A stretch of 64,000 nt of DNA from Sphagnum magellanicum (GCA_021904315.1 CM038910.1:24252256-24316255); one strand, 5' to 3'. Positions 1-14,481 are shown, counted from the first letter of the stretch. Numbers and translations are program-made. The notes: a model not told the origin generated them from the sequence alone.

Positions 1-291
1 AGGAGACCTAGGGGCCTTCTATGCATGGCTTGACCATGGTGATATATTATTATGGAACTCTGCTTACAAAACATTATAACCCCTGTAGCATAAGAAAAGT
101 CAGTCGAAAATGTCTGATTTGGATTGCTAATGACACTTTGTTCTGGACTTGCATTTCCATGTTGTAAAGATCTGCAGCAAGGACTGTAGGTACTTGCCTT
201 GCTTAAGGACAGTTAACCCATGTTTGTTGTGAATCTTGATAGAATTGAAAAGCTAACAGCTGCACTTACCATCCCATTTGGGGTTTTGTAG
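1..291 (+). other. Intron of the CDKC gene (upstream exons lie outside the window)
   Basis: No reading frame here resembles the kinase, and the stretch ends in a pyrimidine-rich tract and TTTTGTAG, a good 3' splice site immediately before the first recognisable exon at 292. I read it as the 3' part of an intron. The N-lobe and the catalytic and activation segments of the kinase must lie before base 1. Confidence 0.7.
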
Positions 292-2338
292 ACAGAGCAA
301 ATGCAGAAAATTGGAGATCTATGTGGGTTTCCAGATGAAACAACTTGGCCAGGAGTGAGTAAGCTGCCATTTTATAAGACTCTCAAGCCAGATCGGCCTA
401 CCAAGCGACGTGTAAAAGATGTGTTTAAATCGTAAGCAATTTTTTGCTCTTTCTCTGATCTTAAAGTTGTGTAGGTTTTATAGTCTACATGGGTATATTC
501 TAACTGTCTAGTGGCAATGCCAAGGTTTTTTCCTGTAATGTTCTTTGGTTCCAGATTAAGCGTGTGTTGTCAAAGAGAGAATGCTAGATAACATTTAAAA
601 CTGAGTCTTTGTATCAATTCTGGGAATGTGGCAGAATTTCAGGACATGGGTTTTTGTATTGTTGTTTGCTTGGAGTTTTGAGCAGATTATTATGTACATG
701 TTTAGATCTCACTGTTGGGAGCTGATAGGTTAGTGGGGAGTAATGGCCACTAGTCACTGCCATTCATGGTGAAGGTGATGGGTCTGATTCACCAGAAGCA
801 GGAGTGACCAAATAGTAACCTTTTTTTTGGGTGTCTGACAGTTTTGACCGGCATGCCCTCGAGCTCCTGGAGCGCATGTTGACATTGGATCCTGAATGTG
901 TAAGTGACCCCTCCTTATCAACCACCACAGTATATGAAGGTTCCAAAGTTCCTGTTTTGTATGTTTCCCTTGTGTATACATAAAACTTACTCAAGGCCTA
1001 GCCACTACTCAATGCCTCCTTTTTTGGCTTTGTCAGGTTAATGGCATCATTTTCCATGAATGTCAATTTGGTTTTGTCTTCTCAGATATCTTTGTCATCT
1101 CATTCTCTATTGTCTGGGTTCTGCAGAGAATTTCTGCAAAAGATGCATTGGATGCTGAGTACTTCTGGACAGAGCCATTCCCTTGTCAGCCCAACAGGTT
1201 TCTTTCTATCTGCTTTGTGTCACTGCTGCACCCCCTTGTTAGCAGCACAGCAGGTCTTTGTCTTCTGCTTTATGTATCATTTTTTCACCTAACAATCTCA
1301 ACCATAGATTTGACTACAAACATCAGGGTAGGATTTTGTGGATGCTATTAGTTGACAGCTGTAGAGTGTGGCTTGAATGCAAAATTTTGACTGCAGCTTA
1401 CCAAAGTATGAAGCTTCACATGAGTTTCAAACAAAGAAGAAGCGGCAGCAGAAGCGACAGCAACAAGAGGAGGCTGCCAAGCGCCAAAAGACTATGCACC
1501 AAGCACCTCCACATGCCCGTCTTCCACCAATCCAACAGCAACATATACCTGCCCTCCCTCTTCGGCCTGGGCCAAACCAACCAACTCAACACAATCTAGG
1601 CCAAACTAGTCAGCACTATGGAAATAATATCAATAGGGGAGCTGGTGGTAACCAAGGCCGAGCTCAGGGGCGACCACCACATGGAGGGTCAAACCAGGGA
1701 GGTGGATATGGACCGAATTGGGCTGTGTCAGGAGGTGGATATGGAGGACCAGGTGGGGGAGGGTATACTGCTCCAACCATGGTGCCACAAGGTGGAAGAG
1801 GCTATGGAGCTCCTAGTGGTGCCACTGGCTTCTCTCAAGGGGTTCCATATGGTGGGATGGGCGGAGGCCGTGGGCCTTCAGTTGGTGGTCGTGGACAGCA
1901 ATTTGGGTATGCTTGAATTTTTCCAGGTCAAATGTTTGTATTGTTACCAAGAGCAGTGTTGTTATACTCAGGTTGCATATCATGTAGCATTAGATTCCTT
2001 TTGTCAGCTTTTGTAAGCTTGATTGAGTGGGTTCCCTGCAGGTCAATGAATGCTGGTGGCTCACAGCATACCGGGTATGGTGGCCAACCATACATGCAAC
2101 AGGTGAATTTCAAACCAGGATTTAATACTGTGCCCTTATGTAGGTGTGATGTATTAATTGGCCCATATTTTCAACAGTTCCCTTACCTCAATCTGAAATT
2201 ATCACTTGGATTTGAATGGAATTTCAGCCAACAGCACAATATGTGGACATTGATGGGGCGTATGCCCATGCCTCAAATTCTGGATTCCCACCACCATCTC
2301 CTCCACACAGGCCAGACTATCGGCAACAACAACGCTAG
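292..2338 (+). CDS. CDKC: CDKC-type cyclin-dependent kinase, C-terminal part (5' truncated)
   Basis: This is the C-terminal 316 codons of a plant CDKC, the CDK9-like kinase that with cyclin T phosphorylates the RNA polymerase II C-terminal domain in transcription elongation. Exons read in phase: 292-431, 842-899, 1127-1197, 1397-1906, 2042-2102 and 2228-2338, each bounded by AG and GT. The first three encode the end of the kinase C-lobe, including DRHALELLERMLTLDP, RISAKDALDAEYFW and PFPCQPN, all diagnostic of CDKC. Exon 4 carries the basic KKKRQQ stretch, ARLPPIQQQ, then a long Gly-rich tail; the last exon ends PPHRPDYRQQQR before TAG. The ATP-binding and catalytic segments lie upstream of the window. 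Reading through the 135-nt intron after exon 4 meets TGA at 1914-1916, so intron retention would give a shorter tail. Family assignment is firm; exon ends are by eye. Confidence 0.92.
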
Positions 2339-5300
2339 CTCAAAAGACGCGACTCATCTGGTTAAGTAGCATGAGATGGAGCATACTTGGAATTAGGAGG
2401 TAGCAAGAGAGAATATGTGTATACTAGAAGGCCATAATTTTCCCTCGGCACTTTGTTTTCCTGCATTCCCCACTGCAGCTTTTAAAAAAAGAAAAAGTTG
2501 TGCGGATATGTGAGATTAAGTTTGAGTTTATATTTGGTGCATCTTATCATAAAGTGGTTTGACTATGTGAGCACACCTGAGTTCCTTCATAGATAGATCA
2601 GAATCTCCTTGTTCACATATCACTGTTTGCATGAACAGAAATTGTGTTGGGAGGTTTATGGTTTTTGAAAGGAACACAAGATGAATTGACTTGGGCTGGC
2701 AATGCCTGGTTCAGATCCCTTGGATTGACACTGCCTTATAACTTCCATCTTGCTTTTGTTCTGTTGTGTAAGTATTTCTCATGTCTTTTGAACTTTTGCA
2801 GATCAGACTAGATTGTTTTTGCGGTTTTGGTTTTTGTGACATGCCTAGTCATCATCCCTGGATTTCCAACAGCGCAAGGCTGAGATGTCTTCAGGGAAAT
2901 TGATACAAGGTTCCTTCATGCTCAATTTGATGGACTCGTGGAGAGGAGAAACAGATGTTCAAATGATCCTACAACAATTGTATGGTTATTTTGAAAAAGG
3001 TATGTAGGACCTTCATGATGTGATTACTGTTTTTCTCACCCAACAAAGCTCAATGCCACAATTTTTTAAAAATTTTCTCATTTCAAAATTGTATGTTATT
3101 TACATGATGATGGGGTTCTGTTTGCTTATAAGTTTGATGGGGTTTTTCCTTGTCCCATTGACAAGATTTGAATGTTCATAGGGAATTGGATTCAAAAATC
3201 TTGCATTAAAACTATCATAAATGTAGTCAACTTGAAGTAAATGGTAACAAAGAAGGTGAAATCACGATTCTGTGAGGCTAACATAGTTCTCTACATGTGT
3301 TATTCACTCCAAAGTATGAGTGTTAAAATTTGTATCAAGTCCCTAATTTGATATGTTGTGGTGTTTTCTTTTGTTGTTTAGTAATTAAGATTGTATTTGA
3401 TTTTTTGGTTGATTTTATATATTTTTGCTTTTGTGCTTGTGATCATCAATTACTTTTTAAATTATGATCATAGGTGAGCAACAAGTTTTGAGCTCTAATT
3501 GTGTTGTTTTGTGTTTTTGTGATGTAGGCACCTTTTGTAACTTGAGCAACTACTTAATCACGTTACATTCTTGGTACTTGCTCCTTTGACATTACCACCC
3601 TTCCTATTAAGTGCATGTTGTAACATGTTTGTCTATCTTTCATATATTTTCATTTGGTTGTAGGTCATGGTAGCTATTTGATTGTCCAACTTTCAATTCA
3701 TATTCCGGATAGTTCAAGTTTAGTATTGGATAGTAGGAAGCTCAATATTGAACCACTAATTTAGGGATTTTTGAAAAAAATTGGGTTGGAATTATTTAGG
3801 TTGGGATAATGTTGATAAAAGGGTTCCTAAATAGTCTAAATGAACTTCATGAATCCATAGCAACGATCTCAACATGTATGAGACAAGTTCTCATGGAAGT
3901 GAAATTCAGACTAGTATAATGTCAATTTTGTTTTACATTCAAATGTCATCTTTTGGGTTTGTTATTTGTTTTCTAAACACAATTATAAACTACCCTCTCG
4001 AACCTTGTGAATTAAATGCTGAGATTCAGCATTTCATACTGAGATTTAATAAAATTTCCTTACTTTGTGGATGCCACTAAAAGAGGGGTTAGGGGTGAAA
4101 GGAGGCCCAAAGACAGGGTGAAGACAGGGTGACTTTACAATTACTCTAATAGGTTAACATCATTAAATATTTTTAAAATGTTTCAGTAGTTAGATGAGCA
4201 ACAAAAATACATTTGACAATATGAATGAAACACTTTAAACTTCATTCATGTTAGGGTTTTCAGATTTTGTAAAACCCTTTTCAAAATCTAAATCTTAAAC
4301 CCTAAACCTTAAATGGTTTCGTGATTGGGGTGTGTTGATACAAAATGAAAGCCATATATGTTTTGAGTAAAAAAATAACTTATGTGCAAGTCAAGTGTTC
4401 AACTCATTAAAAAAATTGTTTATGGTTTTGAATGCATTAATAACATGGAAACATTATTTGAATGCGCGAAAAACTAAAATATCACATGAACAATGTGTGC
4501 TTGAAATACTTTGAAACACATCCAAGGGCTGTAGCTAAAAAATTATGATGGCATAACAATTTAACATTAATGGATGTAAATTTGAGTCATAAGTTAAACA
4601 AAAGAAATTGTGGTACTCAATGCATTAAATCACAAATAAAATTATCAAATGGAGATGTCTTGAAGGGCAAGACAAATTCTTTACACAATATGTGTCAAGA
4701 TGAAAATAATTTCAAAAATGAAATAATAGAAAGGTACATGAAAAATAACCTCGCATAACATTATTTCTTAGAAAACTGAAAAACATAACCGTTGACTATG
4801 AGTTATTGAAATGGAAACAAACATGCATTTATATGTGTTTAGAAACAATTTGTGCGTGAAAATCATGAAGTAAAAATGTATTATGCCGTTGATGGGACAT
4901 CATGGTGAAAAAACCACAAGGTTGGTCATAAGCAAAGGCTTTTACTTTTTTGATAGAACAAGAATGTGAAACATTATGTGTGTATTTGTGTTAAATCCCA
5001 AAGCATTAAATCCATGTACAAAAAAATTAAGTTGTATAAATCTTATCCTATTGTGAACAAACCATAGAAAAGTGTTTTTGTGGACTTCATGCTTTGTTTT
5101 TTAAAATGGCAAGGGAATGTCATCATAGTGGTGGTGGACCAAATCTCCAAGTTGACCACAATGGTATTAACAAAACCATTACTTCAACATTTGAAACAAA
5201 AAATTGTTTTTCTTTTAAAAATTAGGTGAAAAATCATGGTATGTTTTAATTTATTTTAAATGACATTCATACACTAATGAAAAAACTAAAATAATTAATG

Positions 5301-7361
5301 AAGTGATCAGTCAATATTGTTGCAAATATGTGAACACTAATAAAAAATATGGAGGTGATTACTTGTGATTGATAGAATTATGTTTTAATTCAACCAAGCC
5401 TTCGATAACAAAAATGACACCTTTGTTATAGCTTTGAAAGTTGAAGCAAGGCCCATAAATTTAGACATCTTTCGAACAAAATGGTGTTGTGATAATTATA
5501 AGGTATCAACAACACGATTTGGAGAAAAATTAAACAAAAATTTCAAAATTAATCAAATTAATTTTAATTAAAAAAAGTCTTCAAAACAAAAGAGGATGAT
5601 TGCATTTTTTATTTGAAATTAACAAAAGTGAATTATGACTACTTTATGCACCAAGACCTTCCCATGGGCTCACAAAATTGCAATAGTTTTTTATGGGCAT
5701 ACATATGTACAAGCTTTCAATCAACCAATATATTGTATAACCATCTTATCGACATCCTATGTTTCTATGACATTTCCAAAAACAATCATAATGTTGATGA
5801 ACATTTAAAAAACATTAGGGTGCAAGTACAAAAAAAAGTCAAAAACCATGTCAAATAGTGGTGAAAACTGTGAACTTTTTTACATATTTTTGTCTTGTGA
5901 CATTTTAAAGTTATGTTAATCATTCCAAGTTGTGTTAAGTGATTAATATGAAAATTGAGGAATTAAAATTAAAAATTAATTAAATTAATTTCTGGGTTTT
6001 GGTTTTTAAAAAGGACGTTTGAACTTGAATAGGTGTTGCATCAGATGTGGTTAATTTTATAGAAGACTAGGTAAAGGACTATTGTAATAACATAATTTTG
6101 ATGGTAAAAAAATTTAGATGATAACAACCTACTATCCAAGTTCAAAAAACACTCGCAATTTAAATATATGAAATTTTAAAATTTTGAAAATTCAAAATAG
6201 TTTTAAAATTTTCAAGAGTCTTTCACCACATGTAAATGGGGTGTAATGTGCATGACATACAAAACAAAGTTGTATTTTGTGATACAAAATAAATAAATCT
6301 AAAGTCGTTAACATATTTTGGTATGATTCAAAATTATGATAAATTTTCAAAATGAAATGTAGGATCTAGCAAAATTTACACATTTTGAAAAATTCATATT
6401 TATTCAACAATGATTAACACAAAACATGTGATCTATTGGGGCAACTATGTGTATTTTTAATAACAAGTTGCAAAAGATTTCATTCAAAAATTCCTTCATA
6501 TGAAAAAGTGAAAAAATACTAAAAGGGACTCATAAGTAAAGTAATCTCATTGCCTCCTTTCTGCATACTTGCACCCATTATGATGTTTTAAAATTTAAAA
6601 AAAAAACCAATGTACCCATATTAAAAATTAGAAGGACACATCATTTGACCTACACCCTTTAGTAGTAATTAAATTCATTAAATTATAATAGCATGGGAAC
6701 AAAATGCACTATGTATACCTTGTTGCTTTAGAATGTTATCAAATTGAAATTATACCACATCTCAAACACCATTGTAACATTATGAAAAGTTGTTTAGAAG
6801 GTTTCATTAGTTTTGAAAACAAACATGTACTCCATTGTTTAATTTATATATCAAATGAAATGTTTCCTCTAAAAGATAAATAAGAAATTATCACTTCACC
6901 AGAGTTAAACCCAAGTGATATAAGTCAGTTGCAAATCTCTTCTAACATGGTCATGATAAAAATTCTTGAAATTGAATTATCCTTATGACATCAAAGTGAA
7001 TCATATTTTTTAATGTGTTTTTTGGGAACATGTGATGCACATCAACTAACATTCCATCAAAACCCATGTGACCATTCATTTTCATTGAACAATCAATGTC
7101 CAAATTATGTTTGTATAATGCAAAATACTTGAATGGAATCTGATAATAGCTTCTAGCAATACATCCTCACATACTTTCACTTCAATCCAAAAGTTTTCCC
7201 AATTCTTTTGTAATTAAATCAATTGCAATGGCATAAACCATGAATGCATGTAGGTTGATACTATCAATTTTTTTCTTTTAAAATTCATTCATCACTCCAT
7301 TTACCAAAGCCTATTTAATCAAGCCAAAACATGCAAGTTATGTTGGGTTACATGAATTTTG
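2339..7361. other. CDKC 3' UTR then AT-rich intergenic DNA
   Basis: The first ~0.5-0.7 kb after the CDKC stop is probably 3' UTR: it is less AT-rich and T-rich, without ORFs resembling proteins. From ~3.0 kb on the DNA is strongly AT-rich with short random ORFs only. A telobox-like AAACCCTAA lies near 4297. I saw no gene, RNA or clear element here. Confidence 0.6.
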
Positions 7362-7462
7362 TATAGGGTAAGGCCTTGCTATCAAGGAATTACTATGTGA
7401 CCATTAAGTGCAGAGACTAAGGTCCATGCAATAATTCCCTAACAATAGGGCCTTACCCTACA
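7362..7462. mobile_element. Small hairpin element with ~30-bp imperfect terminal inverted repeats
   Basis: The left end TATAGGGTAAGGCCTTGCTA is mirrored at the right end, whose reverse complement begins TGTAGGGTAAGGCC. The arms extend to about 30 bp with a few mismatches around a ~40-bp centre. Size and structure fit a MITE or other fold-back element. I could not define a clean target-site duplication, so superfamily is open. Confidence 0.45.
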
Positions 7463-10400
7463 TAACAACCAAGGTAATCAATGGTTTCTTAAAAAAATGT
7501 TTCCTTTCCAAAAAGTTCATTTGCTTACATCCTATGCCCTAAGGATCTTACAATCTCACACCTTCCGCCCTAAGGCTCTTTTTGTAAGCCTAATTACTAA
7601 ATGTAATTTGCCCTATAAATGCACTAAAAATTCTCTTGGAAGTTGTTATGCCGAATTGAAATCCTCATTTTTTCATTCAATAGATAAATTATCACGCGTC
7701 CTTCACAATCCAAAACCATCATGAATGAACCTTGATTGTTCCTCCTTCACATTTTTATGCAAGTCATTCATTTCAACAAAGTTGTGTTCAAATAAAAAGA
7801 TGAACTTTTGCTTTGTCACATTTTCCAACATCATGTACAAATTTGACACTTCATATTTTATATTTGTGACAATAATGTTTAATTTCAAAAATCACAAAAA
7901 AAACTCACAAGTGATTTTCCTAATCAAGTATTTGTTGATCATATACTTGAGTGATGTTTTTCATCAAAATGATTGCCTACTCTTTCACAAAAATCAACAA
8001 TTTATTTTGTTGTTTAAAATGCATATCATCATGATTAATTTTGTTGACTTGCAACACAACACCAATAAATTAAATGAATTCACATTACATGACAAAACAT
8101 CTTGATACACATCCTATGCAATAAACAATGGCAATACACATCAAATACATTGAAAAAAACTTACAAACATTTTTGAAAAAATTCCTAACAAATAATTAAA
8201 TGCAAAAGGACTTTGGGATAAGAAAACAACATAATTTGTCCTTCCTTGAGAAAATTAAATTGCAATTATGAAAATATGTTGAAAATATGATGAAAAGCAC
8301 TAATATATAGGGTTTTTTGCATAATCTATATTACGGTTATCTTTTGTCAATTCCAAATGTAAAACCATTTAGTCAATTTCGAATTTTATTATATTTATTA
8401 TATATATATACATTTGTTTTTATTTTAATTTTCTTTTTGCCTTCTTGTCAATTTTCCATTTCTCTCCTTTCTTCTTCTATGAGCATCTTGAAAGATTTTT
8501 ATGTTAGAATGTTATGTTACTTGATGACATCTTGTTGTTGAAGTGCATATCAACATGGTTTTCAAGTTCTTTCTTGCCATAACTCTTTTTTCTTCAAGTC
8601 ATGTTTTTCTATTTTTTTTTGCTTTAGGTTTCTTGGCATAGAGGCTTGAGCATTGCGTGTGTTCAACCTTCATAGCTTGTATGGGAAGTTTGCTTCTTAA
8701 ACAAGACAAGCCTTATGAACTAAAAGTAAAAGGGCATGGTTGTTACACTGTTACAATCATGGAGTGGCCTTCTTCTTCCTTTTCTTTTGTGTGCCTTGGT
8801 TGGGAGTTTTATAAAAACCCTACAAGATCCAATTATACAAATGTAATAATTTTCACTTATTTCACAAAAGTTTCTAAGCGCCTAAATAGGTCCTTGTAAA
8901 AGATCACATTGGTGGTGGTTAAGGACTTGTGTGTTGCCAAGTTTCACAAAAATGATCTTCCCATTTAAGATGGAAGGGTTCTTGAAGGCTCCTAAAAAAT
9001 AATGGAAGTCATCAAGCTCTTGGATCATTCAATATTGAATGTTGACACATCTTCTCCCCTTTTGTTATAGTACTTTGATTTTTGAAGTTTTTTGACAATT
9101 TAGTGCTATTGTGAAAGCTAGTTCTACCACTAATGGAAAAGCAAAATTTTGTGGTATTGAGGAAGAAAAAGGTATTCATGAGCAAGGTTCATCTTTAATT
9201 TTTATTTTTTTAAACTACCACAATAGATGTTAATGATATTCATTCAAGATTTGTTTGGGTGAAGGTATGTTATTATGCATTATCTCTTTGAAATTGTAAT
9301 TTTTTTCTTTTGAATATTTTGGAAAAACATTTCTCATTTGATTTTTGACTTGTATTTTTCCACAATGTACAGTAAATGATGAAATCTAGTGGCCTACAAT
9401 GAGAGTCACAGAGAAGGAAATTTCATGTGAGATTTTAAATCAACTCCTGCCAATCAATAGCATAATAAAAAAATAAAATTGTGTTTCCAAGGATAGAATT
9501 CCAAGTTATTACACAACAAATATACATAGCCATTTGGTCATTTCTATAACATCTAGAAGAATCAAACAACTAATTCAATCTTGCAAATATTGTTAACAAA
9601 GCTCAGAAGTTGCTTCCACCTTCAGAAACTTATAGTAACATATTCATGTAATGTGCTTTTAATTTCATGGACTACATTATTAGATATTGGCATGTTACAA
9701 TTGCACACATTTTTTTAATTACATGATAACTATTTAATGGTGCTCATTAAAAAGAGTTAGTACAAATTATAATTGGAATTCATGGGGAAGTCAATCACAT
9801 AAGGGTTTCACAAACACATTAAATTCAAAAGTAAGCCAAGCATAGAAAGGACTCACAATTTTGGCCATTGAAAGGCACTAAAGATTTCAAAATTAAGGCT
9901 AATTTCACAAAATTGAATAAATAATAAAAGGGACCCATGATGGAGCATCGAAACTATATAAGCTAAAGGGTACAAGAACAAGAATAATTTTTACTTGTAT
10001 GACTTATTTTGTTGCCATGGGAATTTTTTTTTTGGTTGCAATCTTGATACAACTTTGATTGTTACATTTATGGTGGTTGTGGCATTATTTACTATATTGA
10101 TACTTTGAAATAGACATTATAGCCAAATAACCTCCTTGGTTTATTTTGCCAATGTTTTGTATTTTACCTTTTGTGGAGGACAATGGAACAATTAATTTAA
10201 ATTATTATGAAACACTCCATAATAGGGCATTCTCCTAATTGAAATAAATATCCATAAATAGATTTTTGTTCATCGCAATCTTCCACTCAATTTGAATTGG
10301 TCTAATCCTTTAGGATGCTAACATCCCCCTCTTGAAAACATGTCTTGTATTCATATGCATTCCCTTGCAATATATGTTTCACTACTTCTAAATGTATCAT

Positions 10401-11559
10401 ATGAAGAGTGAAAGCGTGGTAAAATATGCCCTAAATTATTCTAAATTTTGCAAAAATTGATAATGTAAATTTGGAACTTGCAAATGCGTGAAGCCCTTTG
10501 ACATTGAATTTTAAAAATAGATGAATATATCATATGTGACATAGACACATTTTTATAAATTAAAAATTTGTACTAATTCTTTTTAATGAGCACCATTTGC
10601 TAAAAGGTATTAGTATTCTTTACATGTACAAATTGTAATAGAATAATTTCAAGAATAATGTGCATTAGGAAACATTTAGGAGTATCTAGTACCAAGCAAT
10701 AATAGTGAATTGTCATTTAATCTAACAATGAGAAATTCTGAGTAAGTGATATATGGGAGATTTTGCATAAACCTTCATATGGTCCTCCTTGGACAATTCC
10801 AAATACAATTCATACCTATCTCATTTCCAAGTTTAATAACCTCATTTTTTCCCTCAATATGTACCTCCTATTTTTACAACTATTTCATTCCTTTCTTAAT
10901 AACTACTTCACTCCTTTTCCCTACCCACCAACATGGATATGAAAAGGAAAATTAACAAGTATTATTAGTACATGTGGATGTTGTTGCACAATTTTAACAA
11001 CTTGCATTTTTTTATGCCTAAATTTGAAGGGTAATAATTGAAAAATTCAACTAGTTTTTGAACAAGTTGTATCCTCTTCCACTTGCATAAGGTTTTCCAA
11101 AACTCACCAAATTAAAGAATATATATTTTTTCCATTTTCACATTTCCTAACAAAAACATCCAAAAATATTTTGTGTAATTTTCTAGGGAAGGAAATTATC
11201 TCTTCATGGCGTAATTACCATCTGTTCGCCCTAAAGAGTGCTTGCATACTAATTAACTAGACTTATAACATAAGTTATGTCAAGACAAATATTCATTAAA
11301 TGTATTAATTTTCTTACTATTTGTCTAAATTTAGTGAGAGATTTATGAGCTTCAATTGTTGTTCAATCCCTAATTGAAAACCATCTAGGGTGGGATCATT
11401 CTAACATTACAATAGTTCATTCCAAATTGCTTAACAATTCACATGACAATAAACTATTTTAACACCCCCCCTCTTTCATATTTAAATGTATCATTTTGAT
11501 AAATTTTCATGTTAAATTTTAACTTCTTCCTTGAAACTAAAGAACTTAGTATAAACCTC
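7463..11559. other. AT-rich intergenic DNA without recognisable genes
   Basis: Only short ORFs of low-complexity composition (Phe, Leu, Lys, Asn rich) occur, as expected by chance in DNA this AT-rich. A pyrimidine-rich stretch lies near 8.45-8.63 kb. No motif, RNA gene or element end was recognised. Confidence 0.6.
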
Positions 11560-12235
11560 ATTTTTTCCCACAAAAAACCCCATACTTCAACAAATGTATA
11601 CAACAAAATGATTTGACATGGAAAAGTTCACATAAATTGGAGTGTACTAATTTGGAAATGACTGTGATTTGTGTTAGGCTTTTCAAAAAATATTCCCAAT
11701 GTGTTGCTTCCTAGGTTGACAATTGTGACACACCTTGTTAAAAGGAAGAAGAATGGGCACTCTTGTGAGTTGCAACCATATTGTTCTTGGTAAGAAAACA
11801 TAAGCTTTGGTAATTGAGGTGAGTCATACAATGATGCCAAAGAGATGTAGTTGAAATTTGGTCCTTAGCAAGAATATGAAAAGAATTAATTTTGTTGGTC
11901 TTAAGAGTGAAACACAAATTAAGCTTGAATAAATTGTTGATATAATATTTTACTCCAAATGTTATCAAATTCTTATCACACTATTTGATAATCACTTCTT
12001 TGCATCAAAGACAACAATGTACATACCTTGTTTGCTATCAATACAATTGATAAATGTTTTTTGCTTAATCCAAGGTTGTAAATAAAGTTATTTAAGCTTG
12101 TTATTTTATCAAGAGGAATCTCAATAGGAACATCTCAAATTCCCACTATGGGGTGAGTTGTGTGACCATTGGTTGTGCAAAGATTGATTACATGAAATGT
12201 TTTTTTCAAGATTAAAGATTCATTTTTAGTAACAT
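11560..12235 (-). mobile_element. Ty1/copia retrotransposon relic (pre-integrase region)
   Basis: Read on the minus strand, broken frames match the copia polyprotein between protease and integrase. A stretch near 12.0-12.1 kb gives LGLSKKHLSI-like and YIVVFDAKK-like pieces. At 11.85-11.9 kb comes LWHHCMTHLNYQSLCFLTK, the GAG_pre-integrase signature (LWH..LGHLN). Around 11.7 kb a C-x2-C and GKQH-like piece follows, as at the zinc-binding start of integrase. Stops and frameshifts interrupt it throughout, and no LTRs, reverse transcriptase or RNase H were seen, so this is a short dead fragment. Confidence 0.65.
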
Positions 12236-12261
12236 ATCTAGAAGCACCTAAATGTACATAT

Positions 12262-12500
12262 TAGTGTTGGCCAATTATTGAATTTTGACTTGATTATCAA
12301 CCAATTATTGATCTAGTCATTATTAACTTACAAATCGATTATTGATTTTTTGATCATTCATTAATAACCTAAGCAAATGATATTAAAATTCCAAAATCTA
12401 ATAACCTACCCAAATTATCCAAGTAGGTTATCAATCCTAAAACACATAATATTTTTATAGTAAAATAAATAAATAAAAAGGAATAAAATAAAATATTAAC
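12262..12500. repeat. Dispersed repeat related to the 48-kb TIR element
   Basis: It begins TAGTGTTGGCCAATTATTG and continues with iterated 'TTATTGAT / GATTATCAA' words, 'AGTAGGTTATCAATCCTAAAAC' being closely echoed near 48.18 kb. The same succession of words occurs at 47.99-48.30 kb. A short terminal TGTTGG motif suggests a hAT-like MITE family, but I could not define both ends here. Confidence 0.3.
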
Positions 12501-14481
12501 TTTCTTAAAACCCTATAACTAGTTAATAATTAGTGGTTCTACTTGAAAAGTAAACAAAATGTAACAACAAAACTCATCATAATTGCATTATTACACATGA
12601 AATGCTTTTATTTGAATGATCAAAACAATGTAGTTCTTCAATATCATGCCTTGATTTTCAAATTTAGCATTACTTCAATAGGCTTTTAATACTTCAAAAA
12701 ATAAATTCATGTAGTTATGAAATATACTTTTTTGCAACATGGGCTTTTGTTTCAATTTTGTGTGAAGTATGTTTTAACAAAGAGAAAGTAGAAATTTTAT
12801 GGTGCTTTTGAATTATAAATGAACTTTATATCGTAGCTTAATATAAGTATATTTCATTGAGTATTTTTTGAAGGCTCCTCAAACACAAATTTATCATCCA
12901 TTTTGAGATATTATTTTTTATTTTAAAAAATTGTTTGTTGCATGATAAATGATAAAAGTTGATATGCCTACCTTTTTTCATTGACGTTATCATGTTTCCA
13001 CCTTGTTTTATTCTTTTCATCATAAGAAATTCAAGCAAATTGTATAGTCTTAATGAATAATGCTTCATCTTCATTTTTAGTCATGTGATTAAGCTATCAA
13101 GGATTCCTTAATTTGTGAAAAAAAATCCAACAAACATTTTGGAGTTTAATAGATTATGACACCTTCGTATAGTATGAACAAATCATTTGTAAGACTTTGG
13201 AAGTGCATTGAAAATTATTTCAACATATTTCATTCTTCCATCATTATTGTCCCAATGGCAAAAGGTTGTTAGTGCAACATTTGAACTCCTTTAAATACCT
13301 TCGAACATTTGATTCTTTGGCGATATTCAACATTTGTAAAGAATCAGACTTAGTTGCAACTTTTGAGTGTGATCTTGAATTTCATACTAGCCATAAAGAT
13401 ATTCACAATCTATTATTGGGTTTTCATACTAGAGATTTTTACAAGCATTTTATATTTTATTAAAGAACTCAATATTGACATATCATTTTTATTAGATGAG
13501 GCTACAAGTTTGGATCATTATTTACCTTATTAGTATTTCTCACATTGTTTGTTGGAGTGTTCTATGGTATTGAATCATGACTTATAATGCAAGTAGTTTC
13601 TTGTATACGAGTGAGGATAATCTTAGCATCTTTAATATAAGAGATGTAATTATATATCACACTCTTTCTTTCATTAGGTGAATCTTCACTCTAATCTCCC
13701 ACTTGTGATAGCTAATGGACCTAGTCAACTTGTTAGAAACAAGGCAATCTCTTAACAAGTGAATATTCACCATGGTTGATTGACAACACTATTTATACGT
13801 AACATTGTTGTCATGGAGTTTCACTCACACTTGAACTTAACCAAAAGGAAATTAAGACAATGCTTTCATTGATATTGGAATTAAGCTCACAATTTTATCT
13901 CTCACACACATGGACACATTCTACCTTATAAATACCTTGAATACAATCTAAAAAAAGTAGAAAATAAAAATCCCTAGACACACTATCAATGTTGGAATGC
14001 AACTATTCATATAATAATGCAAAAGATCATAATGAAATATGAAAAAATAGAAGCCAAAAGTCAAAGATCAAGACAATTACATAATTTCTACATTATATTG
14101 CTAAAGTAGTTAATCTATTAATAAGTCATACAAGAATATGAGGAGACAATGGACAAATGTGGTGAGCTTTTATAAAAGCTGACTTGCATATATTTGAATT
14201 AATTTTTACAACTTTCTAATGTAGGTAGTAAATAATCAAAGAGGAATTTGAATTTCCAAGACCCTTTTGGCCTTGGACCCTTGATTCATGTGTAAGCTTC
14301 AATTGCCTTGTGAAACAAGATGAATGATGAATATGATGTCTTTATTGTTGTCGCAATCATAATTTGGGTTCAAAACCAACTCATGATTGTTTAGACCCAT
14401 ATAGACCCACTTCTTTTGAAAATTTTGATACTTGCACCCATTTATTTGTCTCTCCAAAAGATTATACCCACCCAACACTAG
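12501..14481. other. AT-rich intergenic DNA
   Basis: No gene recognised. The ORF around 13.27-13.46 kb has no family resemblance and ordinary local composition. Near 14.35 kb the word GGGTTCAAAACC appears in the opposite orientation to the tandem array that follows. Confidence 0.5.

Noticed and set aside
4290..4310. Telomere-like AAACCCTAAACC
   Set aside because: Only a single unit plus a partial; a telobox-sized coincidence, not an interstitial telomere array.
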